A DNA stretch of 64,000 bases. Source: Algoriphagus aquimarinus (GTDB taxonomy: Bacteria; Bacteroidota; Bacteroidia; Cytophagales; Cyclobacteriaceae). The DNA is taken from positions 58,111 through 122,110 of the forward strand of contig NZ_FOKK01000013.1 of assembly GCF_900112005.1 (NCBI RefSeq), given 5' to 3'. Numbering within the stretch: position 1 is the first letter of the stretch; each line of letters starts with the position of its first letter. A program made the position numbers and the translations under genes. Below, one piece after another: positions 9,439 to 18,360 of this stretch. Below the pieces are notes generated by a model. That model saw nothing but the letters and a program-made list of their open reading frames with translations, did no database searches and was not told the DNA's origin.

Positions 9439-10833
9439 GTGTCGCTAATAAAATCAATCTCTGGAATCAGAGGTACCATCGGCGGTAAGGCCGGCGATGG
9501 ATTAACTCCCATTGATATTGTCAAGTTTGCTTCGGCTTACGGAGCTTGGGTACTAGAGCAAACAAACAATCCTAAAGTAATCATTGGTAGAGATGCTCGT
9601 ATCTCGGGTGAAATGGTCTCTGGATTGGTATCCGCTACGCTGCAAGGCATGGGAATCCATGTGATCGACCTAGGCTTGAGTACTACTCCTACTGTAGAAT
9701 TTGCTGTTCCTTTGGAAAAAGCTGGAGGTGGAATTATCCTTACGGCAAGTCACAATCCAATTCAATGGAATGCTCTAAAACTCTTAAATGCAAAAGGTGA
9801 ATTTATATCTGATGCTGAGGGAAAGGACATATTAGAGAAGGCTGAGAATGAGGACTTTTCTTTCGCAGAAGTCAAAAAGCTGGGCAGTTACACTCAAATA
9901 AATGACTACATCGAACGCCATATTCAGCATGTGTTGAATTTGGAATTGGTAGATGTTGAAGCGATTAAAGCCAGAAACTTCAAAGTTGTTGTGGATGGAG
10001 TAAATTCCACAGGCGGAATTGCAGTACCTATGCTTTTAAGAGCTTTAGGAGTAACTGAAATTGAAGAAATGTACTGTACTCCTGATGGTCATTTCCCTCA
10101 CAATCCTGAGCCCCTTCCAGAAAATCTAAGAGATATTTCTCAGAAATTAGAGAAAGGAAATTACGATTTAGGAATCGTGGTAGATCCTGATGTGGATCGT
10201 TTGGCTTTCATCAATGAAGATGGATCCACTTTCGGCGAAGAATATACCTTGGTTGCTGTAGCAGATTATGTGCTTTCGAAGACTCCAGGAAATACTGTTT
10301 CAAACCTAAGCTCTACTCGTGCACTTCGCGATGTGACGGAAAAAAGAGCGGGAGTATATACCGCTTCAGCTGTGGGAGAGGTCAATGTAGTCAATCAGAT
10401 GAAAGCTGTGGATGCAGTAATCGGTGGTGAGGGTAACGGCGGAATTATTTACCCAGCTTCTCATTACGGCCGTGATGCTTTGGTGGGAATAGGGTTGTTT
10501 TTGACACATCTAGCCAACTACGGTAAAAGCATCTCCAGATTAAGAGCGACTTATCCTAGCTACCATATTTCAAAAAATAAAATAGAACTCACTCCTGAGA
10601 TTGACGTGGATAATATTTTGCTTGAAATCAAAAACAAGTATAAAAGTCACCCAATCAACGATATAGACGGTGTAAAAATCGAATTTGAAAAGGAATGGGT
10701 ACATTTACGCAAGTCAAATACGGAGCCGATTATACGGATTTACTCCGAATCTGAGTCAGAAGCTACAGCTGAGCATCTAGCCAAAAAACTAATGCAAGAC
10801 ATCAAAGAAGTGGTAAACGCTTCGATGATTTAA
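9439..10833 (+). CDS. glmM: Phosphoglucosamine mutase
   Basis: The 464-residue member of the alpha-D-phosphohexomutase family converts glucosamine-6-P to glucosamine-1-P for UDP-GlcNAc, feeding peptidoglycan and LPS. The phosphoserine loop LTASHNP places the catalytic Ser at 104. The metal loop DPDVDRLAF gives Asp249, 251 and 253, the sugar loop is GGEGNGGII, and the phosphate loop is RKSNTEPIIR. The best start is GTG at 9439, since MSLIKSISGIRGTIGG is the expected N-terminus and no ATG lies nearby. Archaeal-type GlmM/ManB enzymes look similar, but GlmM is the usual assignment in this phylum. Confidence 0.92.
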   Translation: MSLIKSISGIRGTIGGKAGDGLTPIDIVKFASAYGAWVLEQTNNPKVIIGRDARISGEMVSGLVSATLQGMGIHVIDLGLSTTPTVEFAVPLEKAGGGIILTASHNPIQWNALKLLNAKGEFISDAEGKDILEKAENEDFSFAEVKKLGSYTQINDYIERHIQHVLNLELVDVEAIKARNFKVVVDGVNSTGGIAVPMLLRALGVTEIEEMYCTPDGHFPHNPEPLPENLRDISQKLEKGNYDLGIVVDPDVDRLAFINEDGSTFGEEYTLVAVADYVLSKTPGNTVSNLSSTRALRDVTEKRAGVYTASAVGEVNVVNQMKAVDAVIGGEGNGGIIYPASHYGRDALVGIGLFLTHLANYGKSISRLRATYPSYHISKNKIELTPEIDVDNILLEIKNKYKSHPINDIDGVKIEFEKEWVHLRKSNTEPIIRIYSESESEATAEHLAKKLMQDIKEVVNASMI

Positions 10834-10873
10834 GCCTTAGGCTGAAAGAATATACAACCCAATAAAGAGTGCC

Positions 10874-12016
10874 ATGAAAGTTTATTTAGATAACGCCGCC
10901 ACTACCGCCATGGACGATCGTGTGATCGATGCCATGATTCCATTTATGAGAAATCATTACGGCAACCCTTCGTCTGTCCACAGTTTCGGCAGGGAAGTAC
11001 GAACGGCAATTGAGAGATCACGGAAGAAGGTGGCTGAGTTGATAAATGCTACCCCAGCAGAAATTTTCTTCACCTCAGGTGGAACCGAAGCAGATAACAC
11101 TGCGATAGTTTGTGGAATCGAAAGTCATGGAATCACTCATGCGATCACTTCCCCACTAGAACATCATGCTGTGCTACACACGCTAGAAATGTGTGCAAAA
11201 AAAGGGCATATCAAACTTAGCATTCTCGATGTGAATGAAAAAGGTGAATTGGATATGAATCAGTTGGAGGAATTACTGAAAGCTAATCCAAAAAGCCTAG
11301 TGTCTCTGATGCATGCAAACAATGAGATCGGAAACTTGAATGATCTAAATCACATCGGAGCTCTTGCAAAAGAATACGGAGCATTTTTCCATTCTGATAC
11401 TGTCCAAACCATGGGGCATTATATTCATGACATGAAATCCCTTCCTGTGGATGCCATAGTCGCTGGTGGACATAAATTTCACGGCCCGAAAGGTTCTGGG
11501 TTTCTATATGTGAAAAAGGATAAGAAAATCCACCCATTGATTCACGGCGGAGCGCAGGAAAGAAATATGCGTGGTGGTACAGAGAATGTTATAGGGATTA
11601 TCGGCATTGCGAAAGCTTTGGAAATCGCCTATGAAGACATGGCTGAGCATCAAACTCATGTAGAAGCAATCAAAAAGCATTTTTTCCAAAGTCTTACTCA
11701 GGAGATCCCAGGTGTAGGATTTAATGGACTTTCTGCTGATATGGATAAAAGTCTTTACACTGTTTTGAGTGTGAGCTTACCTCCTTCTGAAGCAAATAGT
11801 GGCATGTTGCTTTTCAATCTTGACTTAGAAGGCGTATCAGCCTCTGGAGGATCAGCTTGCAGTTCTGGAGCTACAGTTGGTTCCCACGTGCTAAGAGCAA
11901 TCAATCATACGCCAGAGCGAGACGCAGTAAGATTCTCATTTAGCCGATTTAATACAATAGAAGAAGTTGATTATACAGTCGGGAAATTGAAAGATTTATA
12001 CGCTGTAGAAGCATAA
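10874..12016 (+). CDS. Cysteine desulfurase (NifS/IscS class)
   Basis: The 380-residue PLP enzyme removes sulfur from cysteine for Fe-S clusters, thiolated tRNA or cofactors. The opening MKVYLDNAATTAMD is typical. The PLP lysine is Lys201 in GGHKFHGPKGSG, and the persulfide-carrying Cys329 sits in SGGSACSSGATVG, the long-loop group I form. HHAVLHT supplies the PLP-stacking His. It lies 40 bases after glmM and is followed by a terminator. No scaffold gene (iscU or nifU) is adjacent, so its acceptor is unknown. Confidence 0.93.
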   Translation: MKVYLDNAATTAMDDRVIDAMIPFMRNHYGNPSSVHSFGREVRTAIERSRKKVAELINATPAEIFFTSGGTEADNTAIVCGIESHGITHAITSPLEHHAVLHTLEMCAKKGHIKLSILDVNEKGELDMNQLEELLKANPKSLVSLMHANNEIGNLNDLNHIGALAKEYGAFFHSDTVQTMGHYIHDMKSLPVDAIVAGGHKFHGPKGSGFLYVKKDKKIHPLIHGGAQERNMRGGTENVIGIIGIAKALEIAYEDMAEHQTHVEAIKKHFFQSLTQEIPGVGFNGLSADMDKSLYTVLSVSLPPSEANSGMLLFNLDLEGVSASGGSACSSGATVGSHVLRAINHTPERDAVRFSFSRFNTIEEVDYTVGKLKDLYAVEA

Positions 12017-12024
12017 GAAATAGG

Positions 12025-12053
12025 AAAGGAGCTCAAAAGGCTCCTTTTTTTTT
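12025..12053 (+). terminator. Rho-independent terminator after cysteine desulfurase
   Basis: AAAGGAGC (12025-12032) pairs with GCTCCTTT (12040-12047) around a short loop, followed by an unbroken T tract. Confidence 0.85.
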
Positions 12054-12080
12054 GTTTTCAAGTTTTTCACTTTACCCTTC

Positions 12081-12824
12081 TTACTTTCCTTTATACCCAA
12101 TCGCATAAGGAGTCCAAATCTCATAGATCGGATCGCCTTTGGAGCTTAGTCCAGTGTGATGCCATTCTCCATCGATCACCTCATACTTGAAATCTAGGCT
12201 AGCTCCTACTCGGCTATCATCACGAGAGAAGAAGGTGATGTTTTCGATGTATTTCCCATCTTTAGCAGTGTAAGTTCCTCCTCCAGTTCCAGAGAATTCT
12301 TTTGTCTCTGAGTTAAAAGCAATCCATTGAAATCTACCACCACTGAGGATTTTTACCGTTCTCCGAGCTCCGGGTGTCGATCTGGAAATTTCACCATCTC
12401 TTTTTCTACCAGTAATAACCCAGTTTCTAGTTAGGTCATCTTTCTCGTCAGATACTTTTTCCCAAATTTCCACGAGCATTTTCCCATTGATTTCTGAGGA
12501 AATTACCATTTTGTCGTTTACCCAGTCTAAGTTGTACTTGTTGGAAGTGCCTACTTGGAAAGGATCCAACGTAAAGAAATCTAAGGTTTCCATATATTTC
12601 CCATCATCATAAGAAAATGGGCCACCACCTGCACTTATAAAGTGGTTGTCAGCTACTTGCTTAGCTCCAAAAGCGAAATAATCATCTTGATATATTTTGA
12701 TGTATTCGATGTCTTTCACTTCTTGTCCATCTTGGTGCGTCAGTTTCCACGCTCCGTCTAAGCTTTGAGCATCGACCAAACTGAAGAAGAATAGGGCTAC
12801 AAAAAAAAGAAGTGTTGCTTTCAT
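12081..12824 (-). CDS. Secreted protein with two tandem lipocalin-like domains
   Basis: The 247-residue protein has a signal peptide (about 1-19, cleaved near VDA-QS) and an internal duplication. Half one contains LDGAWKLT, GGGPFSYDDGKYMETLDFFTLD, VGTSNKYNLDW and VEIWEKV. Half two contains LTRNWVIT, GGGTYTAKDGKYIENITFFSRD, VGASLDFKYEV and YEIWTPY in the same order. The GxW start and the GxY/FF pattern resemble small lipocalin-like beta-barrels of Bacteroidetes. No cysteine follows the signal, so it is periplasmic or exported rather than a lipoprotein. Ligand unknown. It is a single-gene unit. Confidence 0.8.
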   Translation of the reverse strand: MKATLLFFVALFFFSLVDAQSLDGAWKLTHQDGQEVKDIEYIKIYQDDYFAFGAKQVADNHFISAGGGPFSYDDGKYMETLDFFTLDPFQVGTSNKYNLDWVNDKMVISSEINGKMLVEIWEKVSDEKDDLTRNWVITGRKRDGEISRSTPGARRTVKILSGGRFQWIAFNSETKEFSGTGGGTYTAKDGKYIENITFFSRDDSRVGASLDFKYEVIDGEWHHTGLSSKGDPIYEIWTPYAIGYKGK

Positions 12825-12933
12825 GGTGTTGAGGAGTTAATTCACCTATTAAATTGAGCAAGATTCGGCAGAAAACCAATGGTTTCTTTATGTTACGGCT
12901 TGATATCCTTTTAAATAGATAAGATTTTCTAAG

Positions 12934-13263
12934 ATGAAAACATTTACACTAGGTAATTCGAACAGCCAAGTTTTGGAAATGATTTATGAGAAGGCAATCC
13001 ATAAAATCAACTTAGATGACAAAACAATAGCTTTGGTACGCTCCGGTGAACTATTCCATGCCTTCCAAGCCAACTGTCCACATCGCGGCACATCCTTGTT
13101 TGAGGGATCACTTACTAAGGAAGGAGAAATCATTTGTCCACTGCATGAATACAGGTTTGATATGAAGACAGGTGAAGTGAAAATAGGTTCATGTGGGAAT
13201 TTGGAAATTTATCGCACTGAGCTAACCGAAAATGGACTAAAAATCTACATTTCTGCTAAATAA
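12934..13263 (+). CDS. Rieske [2Fe-2S] ferredoxin-like protein
   Basis: The 109-residue single-domain protein has the Rieske ligand set Cys48-Pro-His50 (CPHRG) and Cys68-Pro-Leu-His71 (CPLHEYRFD). These bind a 2Fe-2S cluster through two Cys and two His. It has no signal or membrane segment and is the size of the soluble ferredoxins that feed dioxygenases or act as small redox carriers. No oxygenase or reductase is nearby, so its partner is unknown. The APC permease gene follows after about 100 bases. Confidence 0.9.
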   Translation: MKTFTLGNSNSQVLEMIYEKAIHKINLDDKTIALVRSGELFHAFQANCPHRGTSLFEGSLTKEGEIICPLHEYRFDMKTGEVKIGSCGNLEIYRTELTENGLKIYISAK

Positions 13264-13367
13264 TTCCATCCTACCGATGATCAACTTTTAGACTTGAAAA
13301 TTGAATTTCCACATCTACAATTGATTTTTCTCCATACTTTAAGACTTCATTCATCCAAATCCATCAA

Positions 13368-14642
13368 ATGTTAAAGCGAGGGATCCGAAAATGGGATCTG
13401 GTTTTTCTGATTATTAACTCTGTGATTGGAGCAGGGATTTTTGGGCTTCCTGCTAAAGCTTTCGCCCTGTCAGGTCCCTATTCCTTACTTGCTTTTGGAG
13501 TTTGTGCAGTGGTAATGCTGGTTCTTATCTTGGTTTTTATGGAAGTAAGTTCACGCTTTGATAAAACTGGTGGGCCGTACCTCTATATAAAGGAAGCTTT
13601 TGGTGCCATTCCAGCCTTTGCTGTAGGATGGATTTTGATGCTCACAAGACTTTTTAGCTATGCTACGCTGATCAACCTGCTGGTGATTTACATGGCATTT
13701 TTCTCTCCAATCTTCCAGGAGGAATGGATGAGGATTTTGATGATTGTAGGGATCACAGGAGTTTTGACAGGCATCAACTTGCTTGGAATCAAAGACTCAA
13801 CCAAAACCACAAACATTCTAACTATATCGAAATTGGTGCCTTTGACACTATTTATAGTGATAGGCCTTTTCTTTCTAAATCAGGAAGCATTTGACTTCAG
13901 TGCTCCGCCACCCATGCCTGAGTTTGCAAATACGGCTCTACTGTTGATTTTTGCTTTTGGTGGATTTGAAGCAGGTTTGGTGATTTCTGGCGAGGTGGAA
14001 AATCCTCGCAAAAACCTTCCTTTTGCCCTGATGACAGGAGCGCTTATAATTACGGTTTTCTATGTGCTGATTCAAGTGGTAGCCATCGGAACTCTCCCTG
14101 ATTTGGCTACATCTGACAAGCCACTTGCTGACGCTGCAACTCGCGTGATGGGTTATGGAGGTGGATTATTCATTACAATAGGTGCAATTGTATCCATCCT
14201 AGGAACGCTGAATGTACAGATTCTAAGCGGGTCAAGGTTGCCTTTTGCACTCAGTGAATCACAGCAATTCCCAAAGATATTTTCCTTCATTCATCCTCGA
14301 TTCCGCACGCCTACGGTGGCGGTTTTATTCTTCGCAGTATTAATTATTATCGTTGCCACGGTATGGGACTTTATGGGTTCCTTGGCAATCTCAGTCATCG
14401 CCCGGTTACTGATTTACCTATTGGTTTGTGGATCGCTGATTCGCTTGCGAAAAAGCCAGCCAAACGCCGATTATTATAAAGTAAAGTTCGGAATACCACT
14501 CGCCATCGCAGGAATTGCCGCAACCATCTGGCTACTCAGTAGCACACAACTAGAAGAAATCACCGACATGGCACTTTGGACTGCCCTGGGTTTTGTGATC
14601 TATGGTGCGCATAAAATTTTCTCCAGAAAATTAGAACAGTAG
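13368..14642 (+). CDS. APC family amino acid permease
   Basis: The 424-residue inner membrane protein has about twelve helices. The first, LVFLIINSVIGAGIFGLPAKAFAL, holds the GAGIFGLP motif of the amino acid-polyamine-organocation superfamily, which binds the substrate carboxylate. AFGGFEAGLVISGEVENPRKNLP is the conserved helix 6-7 region. Substrate cannot be read from the sequence. It may be transcribed with the Rieske gene, but there is no functional link visible. About 200 bases without a gene follow. Confidence 0.88.
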   Translation: MLKRGIRKWDLVFLIINSVIGAGIFGLPAKAFALSGPYSLLAFGVCAVVMLVLILVFMEVSSRFDKTGGPYLYIKEAFGAIPAFAVGWILMLTRLFSYATLINLLVIYMAFFSPIFQEEWMRILMIVGITGVLTGINLLGIKDSTKTTNILTISKLVPLTLFIVIGLFFLNQEAFDFSAPPPMPEFANTALLLIFAFGGFEAGLVISGEVENPRKNLPFALMTGALIITVFYVLIQVVAIGTLPDLATSDKPLADAATRVMGYGGGLFITIGAIVSILGTLNVQILSGSRLPFALSESQQFPKIFSFIHPRFRTPTVAVLFFAVLIIIVATVWDFMGSLAISVIARLLIYLLVCGSLIRLRKSQPNADYYKVKFGIPLAIAGIAATIWLLSSTQLEEITDMALWTALGFVIYGAHKIFSRKLEQ

Positions 14643-14765
14643 TAAATCAGAAACACGCTCGTTTATTCTTACGCTTTTATGTCTTCCTTATCATTTCAGT
14701 TTTTTAAAGAAGTGTTCTACTTCCTTACTTTCTATTAGAAATCCCACCATACGGGAACAATTCCC

Positions 14766-14773
14766 TATCTTTG
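14766..14773 (+). promoter_or_regulatory. Bacteroidetes -10 element upstream of gltX
   Basis: TATCTTTG matches TAnnTTTG exactly and lies 67 bases upstream of the gltX ATG in the 197-base gene-free gap. No matching -33 TTG was found at the usual spacing. Confidence 0.4.
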
Positions 14774-14839
14774 CCCCCTGATAAAAAAATCAACCCATGC
14801 CCAAAAATCGATGATTCAAAGGCATAGACATAGAAATCC

Positions 14840-16378
14840 ATGAGTAAAGAAGTTCGCGTAAGATTCGCTCCATCACCTACGGGGCCATTGCATATCGGCG
14901 GCGTAAGAACCGCACTATATAATTACCTTTTTGCCAAAAAAATGGGTGGCAAGTTCCTCCTCAGAATAGAGGATACTGATCAAACTCGTTTTGTACCAGG
15001 TGCTGAAGAGTACATTCAGGAGTCTTTGGCTTGGCTGGGAATATCTCCTGACGAAAGTCCATGGAATCCTGGTGACTGTGGTCCTTATCGCCAGTCTGAG
15101 CGAAAGCCTAGTTACATGCAATATGCACTTGACTTGGTTGAAGCTGGACATGCTTACTATGCTTTTGATACCTCAGAGGAGTTAGAAGCCATGCGTGAGC
15201 GATTGGAAGCTGCGCGAGTGGTTCAACCTCAATACAATAACATCACCCGAACGCAGATGAAGAATTCATTGACGCTTTCGGAGGATGAAGTAAAGGCAAA
15301 ACTAGCTGCTGGAGAACCTTATGTGATTCGTGTGAAAATCCCTCGCAATGAGGAAGTTCGCCTAAATGATATGATCCGCGGCTGGGTGATGGTACATACC
15401 TCCACACTGGATGATAAAGTGTTGATGAAATCTGACGGGATGCCTACTTACCACTTGGCGAATATCGTGGATGATCATCTTATGAATATCACACATGTTA
15501 TTCGTGGAGAAGAATGGCTTCCATCTGCTCCTTTGCACGTATTGCTATACAAGTATTTTGGCTGGGAAGATACCATGCCTGAATTTGCTCACTTACCGTT
15601 GCTTCTGAAGCCTGACGGAAATGGAAAACTTTCCAAGCGTGATGGTGATAAGCTAGGGTTCCCTGTTTTCCCTATCAACTGGGAAAATAAAGAGAATGGC
15701 GAAACTGCTGCAGGGTTCCGTGAGCAAGGATATTTGCCTGATGCATTCTTGAATTTCTTGTCATTCCTTGGCTGGAATCCGGGTGATGAGCGTGAGATTT
15801 TTTCTTTGGAAGAATTGATCAAAGCTTTCTCCGTGGAAAGAATCGGCAAGTCAGGTACCAAGTTCGACATTGCGAAAGCTAAATGGTATAACGAGCAATA
15901 CCTACGAGCCAAGTCTAATCCAGAATTAGCTGAGTATGTAATCTCTGGTGCTTCCGCAGATGGAATCACTATCCTACCAGAAACCGCCGAAGCCATTGTT
16001 TCTCTTACAAAAGAGCGTGTGACTTTCCCAGCAGATCTATGGCAAGAATGTAAATTCGTAGTGACATCCCCTGCTGAATTCGATGAAGCTATCGCAAGTA
16101 AAAGATGGAATGCCGATGCTGTTACTGTTTTAACAGCTTATGCAGAGTTATTAGAAGGATATACTGGAGCATATGATGCTGAAAAGGCAAAAGCTATGCT
16201 GGGTGAAACCGCTGAAGCAAAAGAAATAAAATTAGGAAAAGTGATGCAGGCTGTGCGACTTGCCATTACTGGAGTAGGTGTTGGCCCTGATTTGATGGAG
16301 ATTTTTGCTATTTTAGGGACTGAAGAAGTGGCCAAGCGTATCAGATTTGCGTTAGCTTCTCTAGAAGTAATCGGCTAA
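14840..16378 (+). CDS. gltX: Glutamyl-tRNA synthetase
   Basis: The 512-residue class I synthetase charges tRNA-Glu with glutamate. The ATP-binding HIGH box is HIGG at 18-21 in PSPTGPLHIGGVRTALYN, and the KMSKS box is KLSKR at 263-267. Length is normal. The C-terminal half is the alpha-helical anticodon-binding domain. The small charged protein gene follows 11 bases later, before a shared terminator, so both are one unit. A -10 element lies upstream at 14766. Confidence 0.97.
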   Translation: MSKEVRVRFAPSPTGPLHIGGVRTALYNYLFAKKMGGKFLLRIEDTDQTRFVPGAEEYIQESLAWLGISPDESPWNPGDCGPYRQSERKPSYMQYALDLVEAGHAYYAFDTSEELEAMRERLEAARVVQPQYNNITRTQMKNSLTLSEDEVKAKLAAGEPYVIRVKIPRNEEVRLNDMIRGWVMVHTSTLDDKVLMKSDGMPTYHLANIVDDHLMNITHVIRGEEWLPSAPLHVLLYKYFGWEDTMPEFAHLPLLLKPDGNGKLSKRDGDKLGFPVFPINWENKENGETAAGFREQGYLPDAFLNFLSFLGWNPGDEREIFSLEELIKAFSVERIGKSGTKFDIAKAKWYNEQYLRAKSNPELAEYVISGASADGITILPETAEAIVSLTKERVTFPADLWQECKFVVTSPAEFDEAIASKRWNADAVTVLTAYAELLEGYTGAYDAEKAKAMLGETAEAKEIKLGKVMQAVRLAITGVGVGPDLMEIFAILGTEEVAKRIRFALASLEVIG

Positions 16379-16389
16379 AAACGTAAGCT

Positions 16390-16593
16390 ATGACTAAGAA
16401 GAAAAAGAAAAACGAAGACCCGAAGGTTCATGAAGACTTGAACGGCTTCAAAATGGACATTAATTCCTTTGGTGAGATTTCTTCTTCCTTTTCTATTGAT
16501 AAAATCAACGAGTTTCTCAATAAGAATGTAGAGGATAAGAAGTTAAAAGATCGGGATGATTTGAAATCTGATGAAAAAGAGAAGAAATCCTAA
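16390..16593 (+). CDS. Small highly charged protein downstream of gltX
   Basis: The 67-residue protein opens with a lysine run (MTKKKKKNED) and ends in a Lys/Asp/Glu tail. The less charged centre is NGFKMDINSFGEISSSFSIDKINEFLNKNV. There is no signal, membrane helix or cysteine. The core and the very close position after gltX suggest a genuine small protein, possibly RNA- or ribosome-associated given its charge, but that is speculation. I do not recognise a family. Confidence 0.65.
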   Translation: MTKKKKKNEDPKVHEDLNGFKMDINSFGEISSSFSIDKINEFLNKNVEDKKLKDRDDLKSDEKEKKS

Positions 16594-16620
16594 ATTCATT
16601 AGTTCTGAATAATTACTAGA

Positions 16621-16648
16621 AGAGCTCCCAAAGTGGAGCTCTTTTTCT
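16621..16648 (+). terminator. Rho-independent terminator of the gltX unit
   Basis: AGAGCTCC (16621-16628) pairs with GGAGCTCT (16635-16642) around a 6-base loop, followed by TTTTCTTT. Confidence 0.85.
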
Positions 16649-16780
16649 TTGATTGCCTTTTAGTAGTATACATCTCTGACCAAAGTATACTAGCTTATAA
16701 ATCATTACCTGTTGAATATGGAAACTAACATTCAATTCAAAATAAACTCCGACCAAATCTATAATTCTTTACTTTTGAGT

Positions 16781-17458
16781 ATGAATAGAATTTTCCTTAC
16801 GGGTATTTACATGTTAGCCTCCTTTGTAGCATTGGCTCAGACAAGCGTCGGAATCCGTGGGGGATATGCAACCTCTACCTATTCTTATCGAGCCACACCT
16901 TCCAACAGAGTAGCATCTGTAGCTGGAATCGGGGCGCCGACATTTGCCCTGGTATTTGAGCATTTTAATTCAAAAAATGCCGGAATAGAGATAAATCTTC
17001 AATTTTTAAGAATAGGATTCAGTCAAATTGAAGATGTGGATGTAGATCCTATCCTTACAAATGAGACTCAATTTGATTACTTAAAAGTCCCAATCCTCTC
17101 TAGTTTTTTCTTAGGAAGATCAGGAAGATTTCAAATTAAGGCAGGGCCACATCTGGGCTATATGCTCCAAGCGAAAGACATCAGACGAGAATTTTCAGAC
17201 GCCACACCTTTAGAAATCCCTACCTATGGGGGCGCTAATGACAAACCTAGGAAAATCATGTATGGCCTCACCGCAGGAGCAGGGATTTCCAAACTTTTTG
17301 GCAAAAGCACCTTGACTGGAGAAGTTAGATTCGCTTACGACTTCACCAATCCTGAGGGACAAGAGCGTGTTTTCGATATGAGCTCTACCAATTTGGAGTT
17401 CACACTAGCGTACTTGTTTAGAATTAAAGATTCCAAAATTGGAAAAGTGAAAGATTGA
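16781..17458 (+). CDS. Outer-membrane beta-barrel protein (PorT-like)
   Basis: I place the start at ATG 16781, giving 225 residues that open with a signal peptide (MNRIFLTGIYMLASFVALAQ). The frame extends 23 codons further upstream, but that stretch has no signal character. The mature part is alternating beta strands with typical barrel phrases: VGIRGGYATS, GIEINLQFLRIGF, FDYLKVPILSSFF, IKAGPHLGYML, LTAGAGISKLFG and NLEFTLAYLFRI. This is the pattern of small eight-strand PorT/OmpW-like barrels in Bacteroidetes. Function unknown. An AT-rich inverted repeat (AAGATTGAAA / TTTCAATCTT) follows and may end the message. Confidence 0.82.
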   Translation: MNRIFLTGIYMLASFVALAQTSVGIRGGYATSTYSYRATPSNRVASVAGIGAPTFALVFEHFNSKNAGIEINLQFLRIGFSQIEDVDVDPILTNETQFDYLKVPILSSFFLGRSGRFQIKAGPHLGYMLQAKDIRREFSDATPLEIPTYGGANDKPRKIMYGLTAGAGISKLFGKSTLTGEVRFAYDFTNPEGQERVFDMSSTNLEFTLAYLFRIKDSKIGKVKD

Positions 17459-17553
17459 AAGATTACTGCACGAAATTTTTCAATCTTATATTTTTAAAAT
17501 TTTTCAATTCCCTATGTCATATATTGGAGTAGTTCCCCGACTAACCTATGTAA

Positions 17554-18048
17554 ATGAATCGCAGCCAGCTTGATCATATCTTAAAAGCCCACCACAGGGA
17601 TGCATACCTTTGGGCTAGGCAATGTTGCTCATTTGAGGATGAAATGGCCAAGGATGTACTTCAGCAGTCATACTTGAAGATATTAGAAGGACAAGCTAAG
17701 CTTAAGGATGCATCAAAAGCAAAAACTTGGCTTTTTTCTATCATCAGATATACCGCGATAGATGAGCTAAGAAAGGCTGGAAAAGTGGTTTCACTCATGG
17801 ATTCGTACGATCCTATTGAAATCATAGAGGAAGTGGATGGGACTAACTACGAGGAAATTATCAAGCTACTTCCTGAGATGCAACGCGAAGTGATTTTGAT
17901 GGTTTTTTATCATCAGATGACCATCGCTCAAAGTGCCGAGATTCTCCAAATCGGCCTAGGAACTGCGAGAACACATTACGATCGCGGGAAGAAGAAACTC
18001 AAAGAATTAATTACGAAAGTTCAAATCCAGGAAGAATATGGAAAATAA
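17554..18048 (+). CDS. ECF sigma-70 family RNA polymerase sigma factor
   Basis: The 164-residue protein has only regions 2 and 4. Region 2 includes AYLWARQCCSFEDEMAKDVLQQSYLKIL and the -10 recognition helix KAKTWLFSIIRYTAIDELRK. Region 4 includes EMQREVILMVFYHQMTIAQSAEILQIGLGTARTHYDRGKKKLKEL, a helix-turn-helix for the -35. ECF factors answer envelope signals and are held by a membrane anti-sigma. The next gene overlaps by 11 bases and encodes a small one-helix membrane protein, the natural candidate for that role. The third gene encodes an exported protein. Confidence 0.94.
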   Translation: MNRSQLDHILKAHHRDAYLWARQCCSFEDEMAKDVLQQSYLKILEGQAKLKDASKAKTWLFSIIRYTAIDELRKAGKVVSLMDSYDPIEIIEEVDGTNYEEIIKLLPEMQREVILMVFYHQMTIAQSAEILQIGLGTARTHYDRGKKKLKELITKVQIQEEYGK

Positions 18049-18349
18049 CGAACAACTAGAACGGTTTTTTGACCAGATGAAAAAGCAGGATGAACAGTTA
18101 GAAATCCCAGCTTTTCCAGAAGTCAAGACAAGGAAATTCAGTTTTTGGATTCCAACTGGGATTGCCGCATCCATGGCATTTGCCTTTCTATTCATCCAAA
18201 AACCTGAGCCAATCGAACCTGTATCTCCTGAAGTAGTGATCATCACCCTACAGGAAGATGAGAATCAAAACCAACATTTCACAATAGAAGAGAGCACATT
18301 TCTGGACACCTGGGAATCGCCCACCGCTTCTTTATTGACTGAATATTAA
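18038..18349 (+). CDS. Tiny one-helix membrane protein, putative anti-sigma factor
   Basis: The 103-residue protein has an acidic cytoplasmic N-terminus (1-34), one transmembrane helix (about 35-53: FSFWIPTGIAASMAFAFLF) and a periplasmic tail of about 50 residues. Its start lies inside the sigma gene, so translation is coupled. Topology fits an anti-sigma factor, but the cytoplasmic part is very short and lacks the HxxxCxxC zinc motif. The assignment rests on context only. It could instead be an unrelated membrane peptide of the operon. Confidence 0.8.
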   Translation: MENNEQLERFFDQMKKQDEQLEIPAFPEVKTRKFSFWIPTGIAASMAFAFLFIQKPEPIEPVSPEVVIITLQEDENQNQHFTIEESTFLDTWESPTASLLTEY

Positions 18350-18360
18350 ACTCATTGAAA

